Assembly: GCA_000827265.1 (NCBI GenBank)
Contig: KN834843.1
Coordinates: forward strand, 88,771-152,770
Direction: 5' to 3'
Length of the DNA: 64,000 nt
From: Collybiopsis luxurians FD-317 M1
Taxonomy: Eukaryota; Basidiomycota; Agaricomycetes; Agaricales; Omphalotaceae
Shown: piece after piece, positions 39,131 through 51,048 of the stretch
How the letters are laid out: the number at the start of each line of letters is the position of its first letter
Numbering within the stretch: the stretch's first letter is position 1
The notes under the pieces: model-generated
What the model was told of the DNA's origin: nothing
Seen by the model: the letters and a program-made list of their open reading frames with translations, nothing else
Databases searched by the model: none
Program-made: the position numbers and the translations under genes

Positions 39131-40611
39131 ATGGTCGCAGCATCTCGTCTATCAAATCCCCTGCAATTTGATGTTTTCAATGTGGACGCTCGTACAGGTT
39201 TCATGCCATTTAAACCTCCTATTGGACGTTTGGAAGGAATATGGGAGACATGGGAACAGCTTTTAGAGGATGCGCGGCATCGACACCTCCAACCTGGTGA
39301 TAAGCTGGGTATATCTCCTAGAGAAAGACAATGTTCGGAAGAATGGCGAGCTCAAGTTCGTCAGGTATGCTCTACCCGCATATGAAAAAGTCGGTTAGCT
39401 TATACTTTGTTTAGTTACCGCTGTTGTCTATAGATGCACTGGCTCACTCCGCGGTGCTCCTTCGACGCGCTCACTTGGTCCTTACGTTTCTTATGCATTT
39501 CTACATTCACACATTGCCACCCGACGTACTAGTAGTGATACCGCGACCCATCTCCATCCCGATGCTACAGGTAGCAAAAGTGCTCGATTTACCCCCAGTT
39601 ATCACGTTCTCTGACACGGTGTTATATAACTGGCATTCACAAGCAGCCTCAGACACTGCCTCCCCGAATCCACATGGTCTGCAATCTCAAACCACGTTCA
39701 CGGATCTCCCTGACGAGGAAGCATTTTATCTTTCTTCAGCGCGTATCGAACTACGCGGTGCTGAAGCCCTGAGAATCATGCAATCCAGCATGGAGGAGAT
39801 TATTGTCGGAGACGAGGTTGCCATCGAACGCCTTACATCCTACCTCCTCCAACTACGTGTAATCATCAATGACCTCAAGATACTCTTGCTCGACGTCCGG
39901 AAGGGCTGCGATCCCGATATCTATTACAATGACGTTCGTCCATGGTTTAGAGGGGAAGATTCGGACTCCTATGTGGAATTTGGGCAGAAACGGAGATGGG
40001 TTTTCGAAGGTGCAGGAGAGTATACCGACTTGAATATGTTACCGGATGACAGGGAGCTCTCCGGCGCTAGTGCGGGACAGAGCTCCATGATTCACGCCCT
40101 GGATGTTTTTCTCGGAGTGAATCACGAGCAGCCGAATACGCCTTCGTTTATGAAACGAATGCAGCGGTACATGCCCCACCACCATCGATGCTTCTTGGAT
40201 CACCTATCCAAGAACCCCCGTCCGCTCCGGGATTTTGTTGTGTCGTCTTCGTCGACGAAAGAGAGTGGTGGTGGTGAGAGGCTGAAGGAGGCTTACAACC
40301 AGGCCGTGATGGCGCTCAAGGAGTTCCGAGATGCTCACATGATCATTGCTGCGTTGTACATTATTGGACCTGCGAGACGAGCCGCTGATCAGGCTCGTTC
40401 TTTAGACAATCCTCTCGCTGAAGGAAAGTCGAATGAACTAGAACACAACGACAGCACTATAAATTGGACTCAACCACTAAATTCAGACGATCGGGCATTA
40501 ACGGGGACGGGAGGGACTAATCTGGTACAGTTTCTCAAGGGAGTCAGAAGTCGAACTTTTGATACTTTGCTCGCAGACGAAGAGGTCTTATACGCTTCTA
40601 ATACGCACTAG
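39131..40611 (+). CDS. indoleamine 2,3-dioxygenase
   Basis: Two exons, 39131-39364 and 39415-40611, give 476 residues (MVAASRLSNPLQFDVFNVD). Conserved blocks are GASAGQSSMIHALDVFLGV, RYMPHHHRCFLDHL, FRDAHMIIAALYI (the His, about residue 386, is the expected proximal heme ligand) and GTGGTNLVQFLKGVRSRT. These are diagnostic of the IDO family. The enzyme opens the indole ring of tryptophan to N-formylkynurenine, feeding NAD synthesis or tryptophan catabolism, in the cytoplasm. The start ATG fits the family N-terminus; upstream in-frame TTG codons were ignored. A fragment of its 3' end is duplicated at 47636-47800. Confidence 0.93.
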
Positions 40612-40631
40612 ATAGGTAGATTATTTTGTAC

Positions 40632-41115
40632 AGATAATGTTAATACAGTTCCTTCTCCCCATCGGTAATAATGGTCTCGCTTGGGTTCCGAGGATTAACC
40701 AAAATGACCAATGTCTTCATATCTGTCTTCCCCTTGGCAGGGAACTTGCCTTTCGGGACGTTATAGATCTTTGCCTCTACAACCGGTTTCTTCTGGTAGG
40801 GCTGTAGACCAGGATATTAGGGACATTTTGGACCTGGGTCAATGAACCCAAACCATATCCAATTGTAATTGTCTACAGAGAGGCCTAATTTTTCCGCATG
40901 AGCTTTGACTGTTTTTTCGACAGGAACTTGTGCATATTCGGCGGATATGACCTTATCGTCTTGAGATCGGTTCTCTCAGTATGTTGCCTCGACTTTCTTT
41001 TTTGTGTATATTTGCAGACGGATAAGATATATGAGCTCACCAGCGCGGGTGCTGTAAATGCCCTACCAGCAAGAGCGAAGAAAAGGATTGGGGTGCTGAA
41101 TTACAGGCGCCTACA
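40632..41115 (-). pseudogene. dead copy of the small secreted protein gene (parent at 47948-48464)
   Basis: The minus strand matches the intact gene throughout (VPKGKFPAKGKTDMKTLVIL, QKKPVVEAKIYN). The start codon is changed (AGGCGCCTG for ATGCGCCTG) and is followed by a stop, and an in-frame TAA replaces the Glu codon before YPGLQ near 40816. It lies right behind the dioxygenase, as the second copy lies behind the dioxygenase fragment. Confidence 0.85.
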
Positions 41116-41744
41116 GGAGATTGTCGGATGACGCGAGGGAGAGAAGCACCTGCGGTATAGGTAGTGTAATGAACTTGACCAGCGGGTTGAAGAAAGACGG
41201 CTGCGGCGCTGGACCCTTCCGTTTTTACACGTAGGCGGCGGGCCTGTGCTAGTGGGTTACCCAGCATTAATCTCGAAAGCTTATTTCAATGAACCAGGCT
41301 TCGATTCTTTTATTGTCAGCGACGAGAGTCACAAGGAGTCACAGTAACGCCACACGAGATCCAGATGGGGACAAGGTAGGTGCTGAGGAATCACTGTTAC
41401 AAGTGTAGTAATTTAGAGGATTTTTATGAGTAGAAATGGAGACCCTTATATATTAATTGCAAAAGATAATCTATAATCAGTGAGAAAAATGGTCTTTATC
41501 TGGCCCAAAAGATTATAAATAACTAAAGCGAAAGATTATCTATATCTGAGTCAAAAGGATATTAACATTCTGGCCGAAAGGCCAATTTTATCTTACAAAA
41601 AAGATGTTATTAATCATGCGAGATAAGGACCCTTATAAACAAGAAACAACCAAAATTGTCTGCCATAAATGCTTTATTGTTTTATTTCTTTTTTAGGCAT
41701 TAGATTACATGGTTATCTTATGGAAAAATATCTCAATTTCTCCG
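41116..41744. other. intergenic, AT-rich
   Basis: No gene seen. The stretch 41400-41650 is AT-rich and repetitive in feel (repeated AAAGAT and GATTATC words), possibly an old transposon remnant, but I found no ends. Confidence 0.4.
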
Positions 41745-42170
41745 GAAAAATGATTATTTGTTTCCAGAGTTTCCCCTTGCATTTTTCGGCCGCGAAATTC
41801 CCGTCGATAACAAGTTCTCGGTATAGCGAAGACCTGGTGAACTCAGTAATTACCCTGCCTAAATGTGGCCAAATCCGAGATTTCTGCCTAATTTATTACG
41901 AAGACGGAGACGAGGAACATACACCAGAAATCAGTTGACTCTTGTTCTGTCTTCTTCCATGTTTTGAACATGTTGGACTCCCTGGCGATAAATGGCTTCG
42001 CCCCTCTCCTTCCCTTCGTTCAGCAGTTGAACTTGTTTAGCTACCTTCGATCTTTTTCCCTTTTCAGGTTCTACGAATTGCGTCAACTGTCGGAGTTGAT
42101 TCGCAATGACACCTTACAAGGTCACCTTGCCGAATTGGGGAGTATTTGGGTAATCCTGAGATGGTGAAAG
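41745..42170 (+). pseudogene. fragment of an F-box family gene (member 1)
   Basis: SSRYSEDLVNSVITLPKCGQI, then HVLNMLD and LNLFSYLRSFSLFRFYELRQL in shifted frames, correspond to the leucine-rich C-terminal part of the intact members at 48803 and 54198. There is no F-box exon and several frameshifts. It occupies the same place behind the small secreted gene copy that the intact member 3 occupies at 48803. Confidence 0.8.
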
Positions 42171-42553
42171 TACCAATGATCGATGATGTTATGAAGCGTA
42201 ATGTCCGCAGGAATGGGACAGGTTTAGCAGCTCTTGGTAGTGCTATGAAGGAGATTAGCGATAGAATTAGATTTACGTTCTACATACTCAAAAATGCTCT
42301 ACGTAGAAAAGAAATACCTAGAGCGAGTCTCGGGAAAAAATTGAGGCTTTATACGGGTTCGGACAAAGCAGACCCTCCATCCGGAATTTTAGTTCGGACA
42401 GAAAACCCCTGATTTGGTGAAAAACGGATCTGTTATCTGGGGGTATAATCACGGGTCCTGGTGTGCTTCCACTGTCCCAAATCTTTATCACACGGCTGTG
42501 TCCTTGGGTTTACTGCGGCTAACTTTTCTCAGTTCTGCACCAGCGTCGGTAAA
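42171..42553. other. intergenic
   Basis: No gene recognised; presumed promoter of the permease. Confidence 0.4.
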
Positions 42554-44449
42554 ATGGTGGAACCTCAGGAGCAACCCGCGGATATGAAGATACCAAAGAT
42601 GGAGATGGCTAAAGTGGAAGAAGATGGTGAACCACAGAGCAGCCTTCCCGCTTACTCTCGGCACTCTCACATTGATTCACTCGAGGTTTGTTGCAAGGCG
42701 TTTCTTTCCTGTATGCGCAATCGGGTTAACAAGACTATCAGCGATACATCAATCTTCCTTCCGTCGTCAACTTCGGCGTCATCATTCTTGCTTCATGGGA
42801 ATCTTTTGCGGTTACCTTTCAATTCGCGTTGACAAATGGTGGTCCGGCATCGATGTTCTATGGATCTATTCTGGCAGGGCTAGGTGCAACAGTGACGGGG
42901 TTATCTTTGGCAGAGCTCTCTTCCATGTATGCCAATTATTTTGCCAGTTCTTAGTTGCCCAGAAGTATCTGACAAGTCGCAGTGACCCAACCGTGGGCGC
43001 ACAGTATCGCTGGTCTGCCAACTTGGCCCCCGCTGCCCCCAAATTCTTCGGCCTGATACAAGGTGCATATTTCTTGCTGTATTTCTCAACAGGTTCACAT
43101 TTTCTGACTATCATCTGTACAAAAGGATGGATTACAGTCTCCGCCTGGACCTTCGCCTCAGCTGGACCCCCATCCATCATAGCCAATATGATCACCTCCA
43201 TCGCCATCTTCAACTACGAGAGCTATGTTCCCCAGCGCTGGCACACGACTCTCATCATGTGTGCCACTATTATGATCCCTTTGGCATGCAATCTATGGTT
43301 TAGAAGGTTTCTCAATGCATTCGAGCTGATTGGTGGTGTTATTCACATTGCACTTTTTGTAATTGTGATTGCGGTGCTCGCAGCATTGGGACCAAAGAGC
43401 AGTCCAGACTTTGTGTTTAAGACTCTTACACATGATGTTAGTGGGTGGTCGAATCCTGGAGTCTCGTGGGGATTGGGACTGTTATCCGCAACATTTTCGG
43501 TAACTGGTATGATTGGAGCTGATACAGAGTTACTGCAGAGTGTTTTGCTAATACATTCTTCCAGGTTTCGATGCAGTAATTCACATGAGTACATATTGAC
43601 TTGTTAGATGCCGATGTTGTAGACTGACCAAATCGATAGGTGACGAAGTAAAGCAAGTACACAACAGAGTCCCTCGAAGCATTGTTGTTGCATGTGCCCT
43701 TAACTCCGCCATGCTTGTCATCTTCGTCCTTGTCCTGCTCTTCTTCTGCGGCCCTCTTGATAATATTGCGGCGACGCCATTACCACTGATCTACATTCTC
43801 TACGGCGCGACTGGCTCAAAAGCCGGGACAAATGTCCTAGTCGCATTTATCATGCTAGTTAACTTCTTTGCCCTCTTCAACATCTTCGCTTCAGTGTCCA
43901 GACTAATCTGGTGTTTCTCCAAAGATAAGGGGCTTCCATTTTCTAACTGCTTCTCATATGTATGATGCGTCCAAAATCCCTGCGGTTCTACATACTAACG
44001 TACCATAACAGGTCAGCCCGCACTTCGGACTCCCGGTTAACTCTCTCTTCCTAGTCGGCGGCATCATTATCCTCCTCTCCTTCATATACATGGCCTCTGC
44101 CACCGCCTTCAATGCGCTAATCTCTCTTCAAGCGCTAGCACTACAAATCTCCTACTTATTCCCAATCCTTTTCATGCTGCTGCGTAAGATTCGAGGCCCG
44201 ACTCCTCAATACGGTCCCTTCCGCCTGGGTCGCATTGGTGCAGTTATCAATCTGTTGGCGCTGATGTATCTGATTTATGTTGCCACTTGGATGCCGTTTC
44301 CGCAGCTGTTGCCGGTTACAAAGGACAATATGAATTATGCAGGGCCGGTTTTTGGAGCGGTTCTGGTCCTTGCATTGTGCGATTGGTTTGTTAGTGGCAG
44401 GAAGCGATTTGAAGTACCACTGAGAGACTATGCGACGATCTCAAATTAG
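42554..44449 (+). CDS. APC-superfamily amino acid/choline-type permease
   Basis: About seven exons from ATG at 42554 encode roughly 500 residues. A hydrophilic head (MVEPQEQPADMKIPKMEM) leads into membrane segments: NFGVIILASWESFAVTF, NGGPASMFYGSILAGLGATV with GLSLAELSSM, DPTVGAQYRWSANLAP, WITVSAWTFASAGPP, AFELIGGVIHIALFVIVI, then DEVKQVHNRVPRSI (the conserved loop after helix 6), ALNSAMLVIFVLVLL and a C-terminal hydrophobic block. This matches the fungal GABA/choline permease branch. Plasma or vacuolar membrane; substrate not predictable. One exon after FSVTG is short (FDAVIHMS), and a 3' splice at about 43635 is needed to continue in frame. Confidence 0.88.
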
Positions 44450-44940
44450 TTTCGTCAGCTGCAGCTTCATGGGGGTAACGATAGAAAGTAAATGAACGTA
44501 CAGTTGTCGGCTTCTAAGCTGTGGAGTAAATTCATGCACAGTTCTGGTGCTACAGTTGTGGACATTTAAAGACAGCAATTGTAGTCGAACTTTCCATGGG
44601 TACCAAAGTCTTGATCTAATGATGCTCCGATAATATTTTAAAATTTTGCCTTCGAGCCGATCCAACGATACGGGTGTGTTAAGTTCACTGTCACCTCCAA
44701 AACTTGGCGCACATCAAAAACAAAAAAATAGCTGAAATCACATAGAAAATAAAAAATAAAAAATGCGGAATCGATGTATCTTTACTAGCCGCGTGTATCT
44801 GTACAAAAAGAAATGAAATTGCTCCATTGGTTGTCATGGAATAAAATGATCATTCAAAACACATGAGGAGCACATGAGGCATAATTTGAAGTCAATATGA
44901 GAGATTTCCAACACACCGACTGGCCTTTGCTTCCATCTGC
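44450..44940. other. intergenic
   Basis: 3' region of the permease and AT-rich DNA; no gene seen. Confidence 0.4.
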
Positions 44941-46621
44941 CATGTCTGCTTTCGAACATAGAGGCCGTAAACCTCACAAGGGTCAAAATATAGATACCGA
45001 GCTTGAGTATTCCCTGTAGAACCCACCGGAAATGCGTCTTTTTAAATTAGCTGAACAACAACTTCAATGGAGCTGCAGGGCAAAATTGCGGAGCAGCACA
45101 GATCTGGAGTTCGTTACGAGTGAAATAAGGATCAAGACGAGGCTAAAGTAACTCTCACCATGAATGGAGATTCAAGCCGGATGGAGGATCTAGATTATGT
45201 CAGAGTATTAATTCAGAAGGTTCTCTGCAACAACTAGAGGGTTTCTCGAGGTGAGTGAGTGGTGGCATGACTTTGATGAAACTACCACTTATTTACATTT
45301 TCCTAGGGAAACCTAGATTTAACCGAGAGACATTAAGTGATGCGCTCTTGACCCCTAATGTCGCTGACTGCGAGATACGGGCTAGATGAATTGAAGCTAT
45401 TAAGGGCCTCTTTTACTAAAGATTCAAGGTAATGGCTTCCACCTCTGTTATCGAGGTTGTAGACGATGCGGGCATGACATATCAACCAGAGGTCTACACC
45501 GTCGGTAAAAAAACGTGGCTAAACTTCAGGGCCACATTGAAAATCCCCCGAGCGATCTCGTTCAATTACTTGATCCATGCCGCAGGTGAGTTTTTTCCTT
45601 TTGGTTGATGGTCTATATTGCTTACTCTGTGCTACAGAAGTTCTCGATCTGCTTTCTCACCGTGAGCCCAAGATACAAGCGGTCACCAGCCTTCCTGATG
45701 AGCTGATCGACTACATCATGTCCCTTGCTTTACCGAGCAGAACTCGACTGCTCTCTGCCACTTGTGAACATTTCCGCCAGATTGATCTGTTCTATTTTTT
45801 TAGGGTGAGACTATATTTTGCTTGCTCATCACGTTAGTCAACTAATCCTGGTACTACCAGGGTGGATACCTTCATCTTCAGAGGAAATACATGTATGCGG
45901 TCGGGGAGGGGGGAAAAACCCAGGAACAATAACTGATTTTCCAAGCCCGTTAATGGTTCTTGAGCAGGGTCGATTTTATTCTCTCTAAACCTGATATTGT
46001 TCGAAGTATGTATCGATTGAGTTTCTCAAATGAGTATATGCGTTTATTCCATCGTCGTACCACACCCCGGTCTATGCAGCTGCCCTGAAGACTCTAGATG
46101 CCGTGGGTAATCTTCAGATGCTGGAAATCGCCGGATACACCCACGACCCTAGTTTAGTAATCGTCCTTTCTCATCTTCCTCACCTCCCAGTCCGTCGTCT
46201 CTCTATGACAAGTTGTCGGTATAGCAATGCTCTGGTGAGCTCGTTAGCCACCCAGCCTAGATGTGACCAAATCCAAACTCTCAACCTTATGCTCTATGAC
46301 GAATGAAACGAGAATGGTACTGGGGGATTCAGTTGGCTCTTGCTAGGACTTTTCCCTCATACTCGCGTTGTGAATATGCTGGTACACTTGAATGCAAATT
46401 GCTTCGCTCCCCCTCTCCCCCAGATTCAACACTTGCATTTGTTCAGCCACCTCCGATGCCTTTACCTCTTCGAATTTTATGGACTGCGTCAATTATCAGA
46501 CTTCATTCGCATTGACCGCGTCCAAGGCAAGCTCCTTCTCACTTATTTCAAGATTACGTTTTCGTATGTACAGCCCGATGATGAGGTGATTAGCATTCTG
46601 CAAGCTCTCCTATCGATCAAT

Positions 46622-47533
46622 CACTACGGCGGTTCTGATTTTTCTCCGCCGTTATTATTACCGTAAATAGGTTTGGAATGAATTTTTGATTTCGACCGAA
46701 AAAATACTCGAAATTTGGAGCTTTTTTCGCCAGATATTGGAATCGAAAAAAAGAAAGACAATTAAATCCGCATTTCGCTCGAAAAAATATTAAATATTCC
46801 ANNNNNNNNNNNNNNNNNNNNNNNNNNNNNNNNNNNNNNNNNNNNNNNNNNNNNNNNNNNNNNNNNNNNNNNNNNNNNNNNNNNNNNNNNNNNNNNNNNN
46901 NNNNNNNNNNNNNNNNCATTTCGCTCGAAAAATATTAAATATTCCTTTCTAATTTCAATTGATAAAAGGCATTGATTTCGGGCATAAAAGGATTAGAATT
47001 TCCTTTGTAGTTCAATTTAGATTTCGTCAGTCATTCAATTCCTTTCACGGCCGAAAAAGGAATCTTTTTTCGATCGCAAAATGATTGTAATTACGCCTGG
47101 GGAAACATAATGATCAGTTCCAGCCCAGGAACCGGCCGGAAACTGGGGAAACTGGGCTGAGTAATCAAGTTCCTGGGCTGGAACTGACCATTATGTTTCC
47201 CCAGGCGTAATTACAATCATTTTGCGATCGAAAAAAGATTCCTTTTTCGGCCGTGAAAGGAATTGAATGACTGACGAAATCTAAATTGAACTACAAAGGA
47301 AATTCTAATCCTTTCATGCCCGAAATCAATTCCTTTTATCAATTGAAATTAGAATGGAATATTTAATATTTTTTCGAGCGAAATGCGGATTTAATTGTCT
47401 TCTTTTTTTCGATTCCAATATCTGGCGAAAAAAGCTCCAAATTTCGAGCATTTTTTCGGTCGAAATCAAAAATTCATTCCAAATCTATTTACGGTAATAA
47501 TAACGGCCGAGAAAAATCAGAACCGCCGTAGTG
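46622..47533. mobile_element. foldback DNA transposon with CACTA-type ends
   Basis: The ends are perfect inverted repeats beginning CACTACGGCGG, flanked on both sides by AAT (46619-46621 and 47534-47536), a 3-bp target duplication. CACTA ends plus a 3-bp duplication are the signature of the CMC/EnSpm superfamily. Almost the whole element is one long inverted repeat, with arms of roughly 430 bp meeting at a short centre near 47120-47200 around CCCAGGAACC. No transposase frame, so non-autonomous. The run of N lies in the left arm. Confidence 0.85.
46802..46916. other. assembly gap (115 N) inside the foldback element
   Basis: Both sides carry the same ~30 bp (CATTTCGCTCG, then A-run, ATATTAAATATTCC), and the right arm of the palindrome is continuous across the matching position. 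The contig ends therefore overlap, and the true gap is probably zero length. Confidence 0.8.
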
Positions 47534-47625
47534 AATGGTCTCCAGGATGCGGACTTGAACATCTCGTACATCGCAAAACAATTCACCAACCTCCGTGCGC
47601 TAAGTCTTGTCTGCCGAGAGAATGG

Positions 47626-47800
47626 CACGAGTGACCTAGAGCTCAATAACAGTACCATGAACTTGACTCAACCGCTAGATTCACAGGATCGGGAATTGAC
47701 GGAGACAGGAGGGACTAATCTGATACAGTTCCTCAAGGGAGTCAGGAGTCGAACTTTCCATACTTTGCTCGCAGACCTTATATGCCTCTAATAAGCGCCG
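47626..47800 (+). pseudogene. 3' fragment of the indoleamine 2,3-dioxygenase gene
   Basis: STMNLTQPLDSQDRELTETG, then GGTNLIQFLKGVRSRTF and HTLLAD, match the last ~55 residues of the gene at 39131-40611 in one open frame. The frame is fused upstream to the F-box pseudogene. The rest of the dioxygenase is absent. Confidence 0.9.
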
Positions 47801-47947
47801 GCTAGTTACGTGGATTATCTTGCAACAGACAAATATTGAAAGTGAAAATTCCAGTCATTTCATCGGCTAATGGAACGCTAGCAGATACCCTACACAGTAG
47901 ATAGAACCTAATTCACGACGTTCACCTTCCGACGAAGCACTACCCTC

Positions 47948-48464
47948 CTATGACAGTTTCTTCTCCCCATCGGTAATAATCGCCACGTTCGGGTCCCTCG
48001 GATCGACCAAAATGACCAACGTCTTCATGTCTGCCTTCCCGGTGGCAGGGAATTTGCCTCGTGGAACGTTATAGAGCTTTGCTCCAATAACCGGTTTCTT
48101 CTGGTATAGCTGAAGACCAGGATATTCGGGAGCTTTTGGACCTGCGTCGATAAATCCGGACCATATCCAATTATCTGCACTGAGGCCTAATTTTTCCGTG
48201 TTCGCTTTGACTGCTTTTTCGACAAGGACCGCTGCATATTCGGCAGGTATGACCTCGCCAGTTGTCGACTTGAGGTCGGTTTTATCGGCATGCTTTGGTT
48301 TGATCCAAGAGGCATGGATAGGTAGCTTGGCTCGACTCTCCTGTAAGTGTATATTAGTTGTATGGCCAGGCGGGTGAGATATCTGAGCTTACCAGGGCAG
48401 GTGCTGCGACTGCCCCACCAGCAAGTGCGAAGAGAAGAATTGAGATGCCGAATGACAGGCGCAT
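47948..48464 (-). CDS. small secreted protein of unknown function
   Basis: Two exons over a ~52-bp intron, about 154 residues. The signal peptide MRLSFGISILLFALAGGAVA precedes APAL/ESRAKLPIHASWIKP, then EYAAVLVEKAVKANTEKLGL, NWIWSGFIDAGPK, QKKPVIGAKLYNVP and TLVILVDPRDPNVAIITDGE. No stop or frameshift. The family is unknown to me; there are no Cys residues in the mature part that I can see. It is the surviving copy of a pair; the other (40632-41115) is dead. Confidence 0.8.
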
Positions 48465-48802
48465 GGAGAAGATCGTCGGATGGCGTGAGGAGGGGAAGGA
48501 CAGGTAGTGCAATGAACTCGACCAGCGGGTTGAAAAAAAAAATGGCGCTGAACCTTCCGTTTTTATACTTGGGCGGGGGGTCTGAGTGATTCACATCACT
48601 GCATCCGGCGCTTTGGAGCTTGTACCTTAGTCCAATTTCGTATCCTTAAACCATCGTTTTCAATTTTTAAGGCCTCAGTCTCTCCTCAAGACCAAGTCAA
48701 AACCAAGTACTGGATTCAAAAATGATTTATTTACGATTTACAAGTTTACGTAAGCCCCAACCCCCATTTCATCTCCGTACCACCATCGCTTCGACTGTGA
48801 TC
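48465..48802. promoter_or_regulatory. divergent intergenic region
   Basis: About 340 bp between the divergent starts of the small secreted gene (48464) and the F-box gene (48803). No clear core elements identified. Confidence 0.4.
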
Positions 48803-51048
48803 ATGGACCCAGAGTCGGACAATGATGATAAATTTATCTCTTATAGCTCACCCGAAATGCGTCTCTTCGAAGATGCAGAGTATCGATGTCGAATGCGGGT
48901 AGTGGGGAGATTATCCGACGAGACTGATGGTTCCGACTCTCTCCCAGAGTATTACAGAGTGTACCAAGTGGATCGGTTCTTTGCGACGATAAAAGGATTC
49001 CTCGAGGTGAGCTCGGTATGGCGTGCCTTCAATCCTTAGTTTTAATATGGCCTTTATGAGGGTGACTTGGATCTAACCGGGAGACATCAAAGGGTGTGTA
49101 TTCTGTGCAACGAGACCGCCATTGATCGCTGACTAGGTGTACATATAGAGGTTGGATGAACTAATGCCGCTGTGGACCACTTTTGCCGAAGATTTTAACG
49201 CAATCAAACGGATATCCACTACTTCTCTAGTAATGACGATGGACTGGATCAGAAGAACGCATCGAGAGACAACTGTCTACACCCTCTCTGAGGATGCATG
49301 GTCGGACTTTAGGAACAGATGGAAAATTCCTTGGTCGATCTCGTTCACAAGCTTGGTTCAACAAGCAGGTGAGTTCGTTCTATCTTCGACGATGCATAAG
49401 GTTGAACGTTGTCCTTGTGTTACAGAAGTTCTTGATCTGCTTTCACACTCTAAACCGAAGATACAACAGTTGTGTCTCACTGACCTTCCCAGTGAAATAC
49501 TCGACTTCATCATGTCCATTGCTTCAATGGACAAAGCCCGATTACTCTCGGCTACTTGTAAACAACTCTACCAGATCGGTTTGCCTTACTTGTTTGGGGT
49601 GAGCCTTGATTTCGGTTCTAGATCAGTCCGATTAATTCCAATGCTAGAGTCGGACGCTTTCTCTTCGCTATTTCGATTACACAAAACTCGATGATGCGGA
49701 TGGAGAAGCCTGGGTAAAGCTGAAGATTAAATTGGCCCTGCAAACCCGTCAAACATTTCTAGACAAAGTCGATTTCTTCCTTTCTCGACCTGATATTTCC
49801 CGACAGACACGGCAATTATTTTTCGGAAATGAATATCGTATAGGCGAGGAGGACGATATGAACGGTATCATCGATCTAGCATCCTTTTACGCACCTGTCT
49901 CCAGAGCTGTGGTCAAGGTTCTAGACGCCCCGGTAAATCCTCAAATATTGATGATATCATGCCACGATCTCTGTTCAGATTTCTTCATTGCGGTTTCTCA
50001 TCTTTCTCACCTCCGTCGACTTTCCATGATTAATTGTCGATTCAGCGAAATTCTTACCAGCTCGATACTCACGCTACCCAAGTGTGGGCAAATCCGAATT
50101 TTAAACATTTCTGATTTTTCGATCGACTTTGATGAACGCACTGAAAACTCTACCTGGACCCTGCTGCCTTTATTCCCTCATATCCGAGTTCTGAACATGA
50201 TGAGGCCTGCAGGAATGAGGAATTTCATTCTTCATCCTCCACCTTCAATCCAACGCTTAAACTTGTTCCTCCATCTACGGTACTTTGCCCTTTTTCAATT
50301 TTACGACCTCCCCAATTTATCGACATGGATTCGTCTCAACCGCTTGCAAGGTCCCCTCTCTCTCACCCATTTCAAGGTCCTCTCACGATGGGGCTGGCCT
50401 GATCATGAGGTGATAGATCTACTAGAAGCCCTTCGTGCAGCCCCCCTTGAAGCGCTATCCATCGATGGTCTTCAGGATGGCAGCTTGATGCTTATCGAAC
50501 GCGTCGCAGAATACTTCCCCAACCTTCGTGCTCTTAGCCTTGTCCGTCGAGAGAATGACCGCCAGGTAAAGGCAGAGTCTTCTATGTGGCCACGCGCGTC
50601 CTGGGAATACGCCCCTCTCTTTGCAAGATTCAACAGGCTGGAGCATTTCCTTTGGAATTATCGAGTTTTGCATGATCATTTCGTATATCCGACGGCTTTG
50701 TTGTTGTTTGAGAAAGATGCTTCAGGCGAGAAATGGGAAGACGAGGACGAGGATATTCGTTGGGATCTTCAGGATTTGATTTCTGAAGCGGAAGAGTACG
50801 GCTGTGTAGATGCTGCTCGACTTCTGGCGGCGTATTGTCCGAGTTTAAAGGGTTTGTGCACTGTTAGAGGTACTGGGTGCGTGATTGCACGAGATGGATA
50901 TGGGCGGTCAGTGTTTACCTGTTCATTCATTATACCGGAGTGGGACCCTACAGAGTGGGAAGGATGGAACATCGATGTGAAGGACGCAGAGGATAAACCG
51001 GTTAGAAGTGAATCGGACGAGGATGAGGATGATGAGGTTGGAGTCTAA
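48803..51048 (+). CDS. F-box protein (member 3, intact)
   Basis: Five exons give about 675 residues. The N-terminal family block reads SPEMRLFEDAEYRCRM and DRFFATIKGFLEGDLDLTGR. The F-box itself is LCLTDLPSEILDFIMSIAS with KARLLSATCKQLYQI at about residues 175-210. The long last exon carries irregular leucine-rich segments (HLSHLRRLSMINCRF, FPHIRVLNMM, LPNLSTWIRLNRLQG, FPNLRALSLVRREND) and an acidic tail (ESDEDEDDE). Known F-box proteins of this layout bind Skp1 and present targets to an SCF ubiquitin ligase; the target is unknown. Introns at GLPYLFG|SRTL and QA|EVLDLL are shared with members 4 and 5. Confidence 0.88.

Larger units (their letters stand above)
44942..47625 (+). pseudogene. F-box family gene (member 2), interrupted by a transposon
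   Basis: The exon blocks follow the intact family: PPEMRLFKLAEQQ near 45030, WLNFRATLKIPRAISFNYL, the F-box exon VTSLPDELIDYIMSLALPS at 45690-45800, RLSMTSCRYSNALVSSLAT, and LFEFYGLRQLSDFIRIDR. Early in-frame stops and frameshifts are present. The gene is cut at TCGATCAAT (46621) by the foldback element and resumes at 47534 with NGLQDADLNISYIAKQF and TNLRALSLVCRENG. At about 47625 it is joined directly to a fragment of the dioxygenase gene. Confidence 0.85.
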
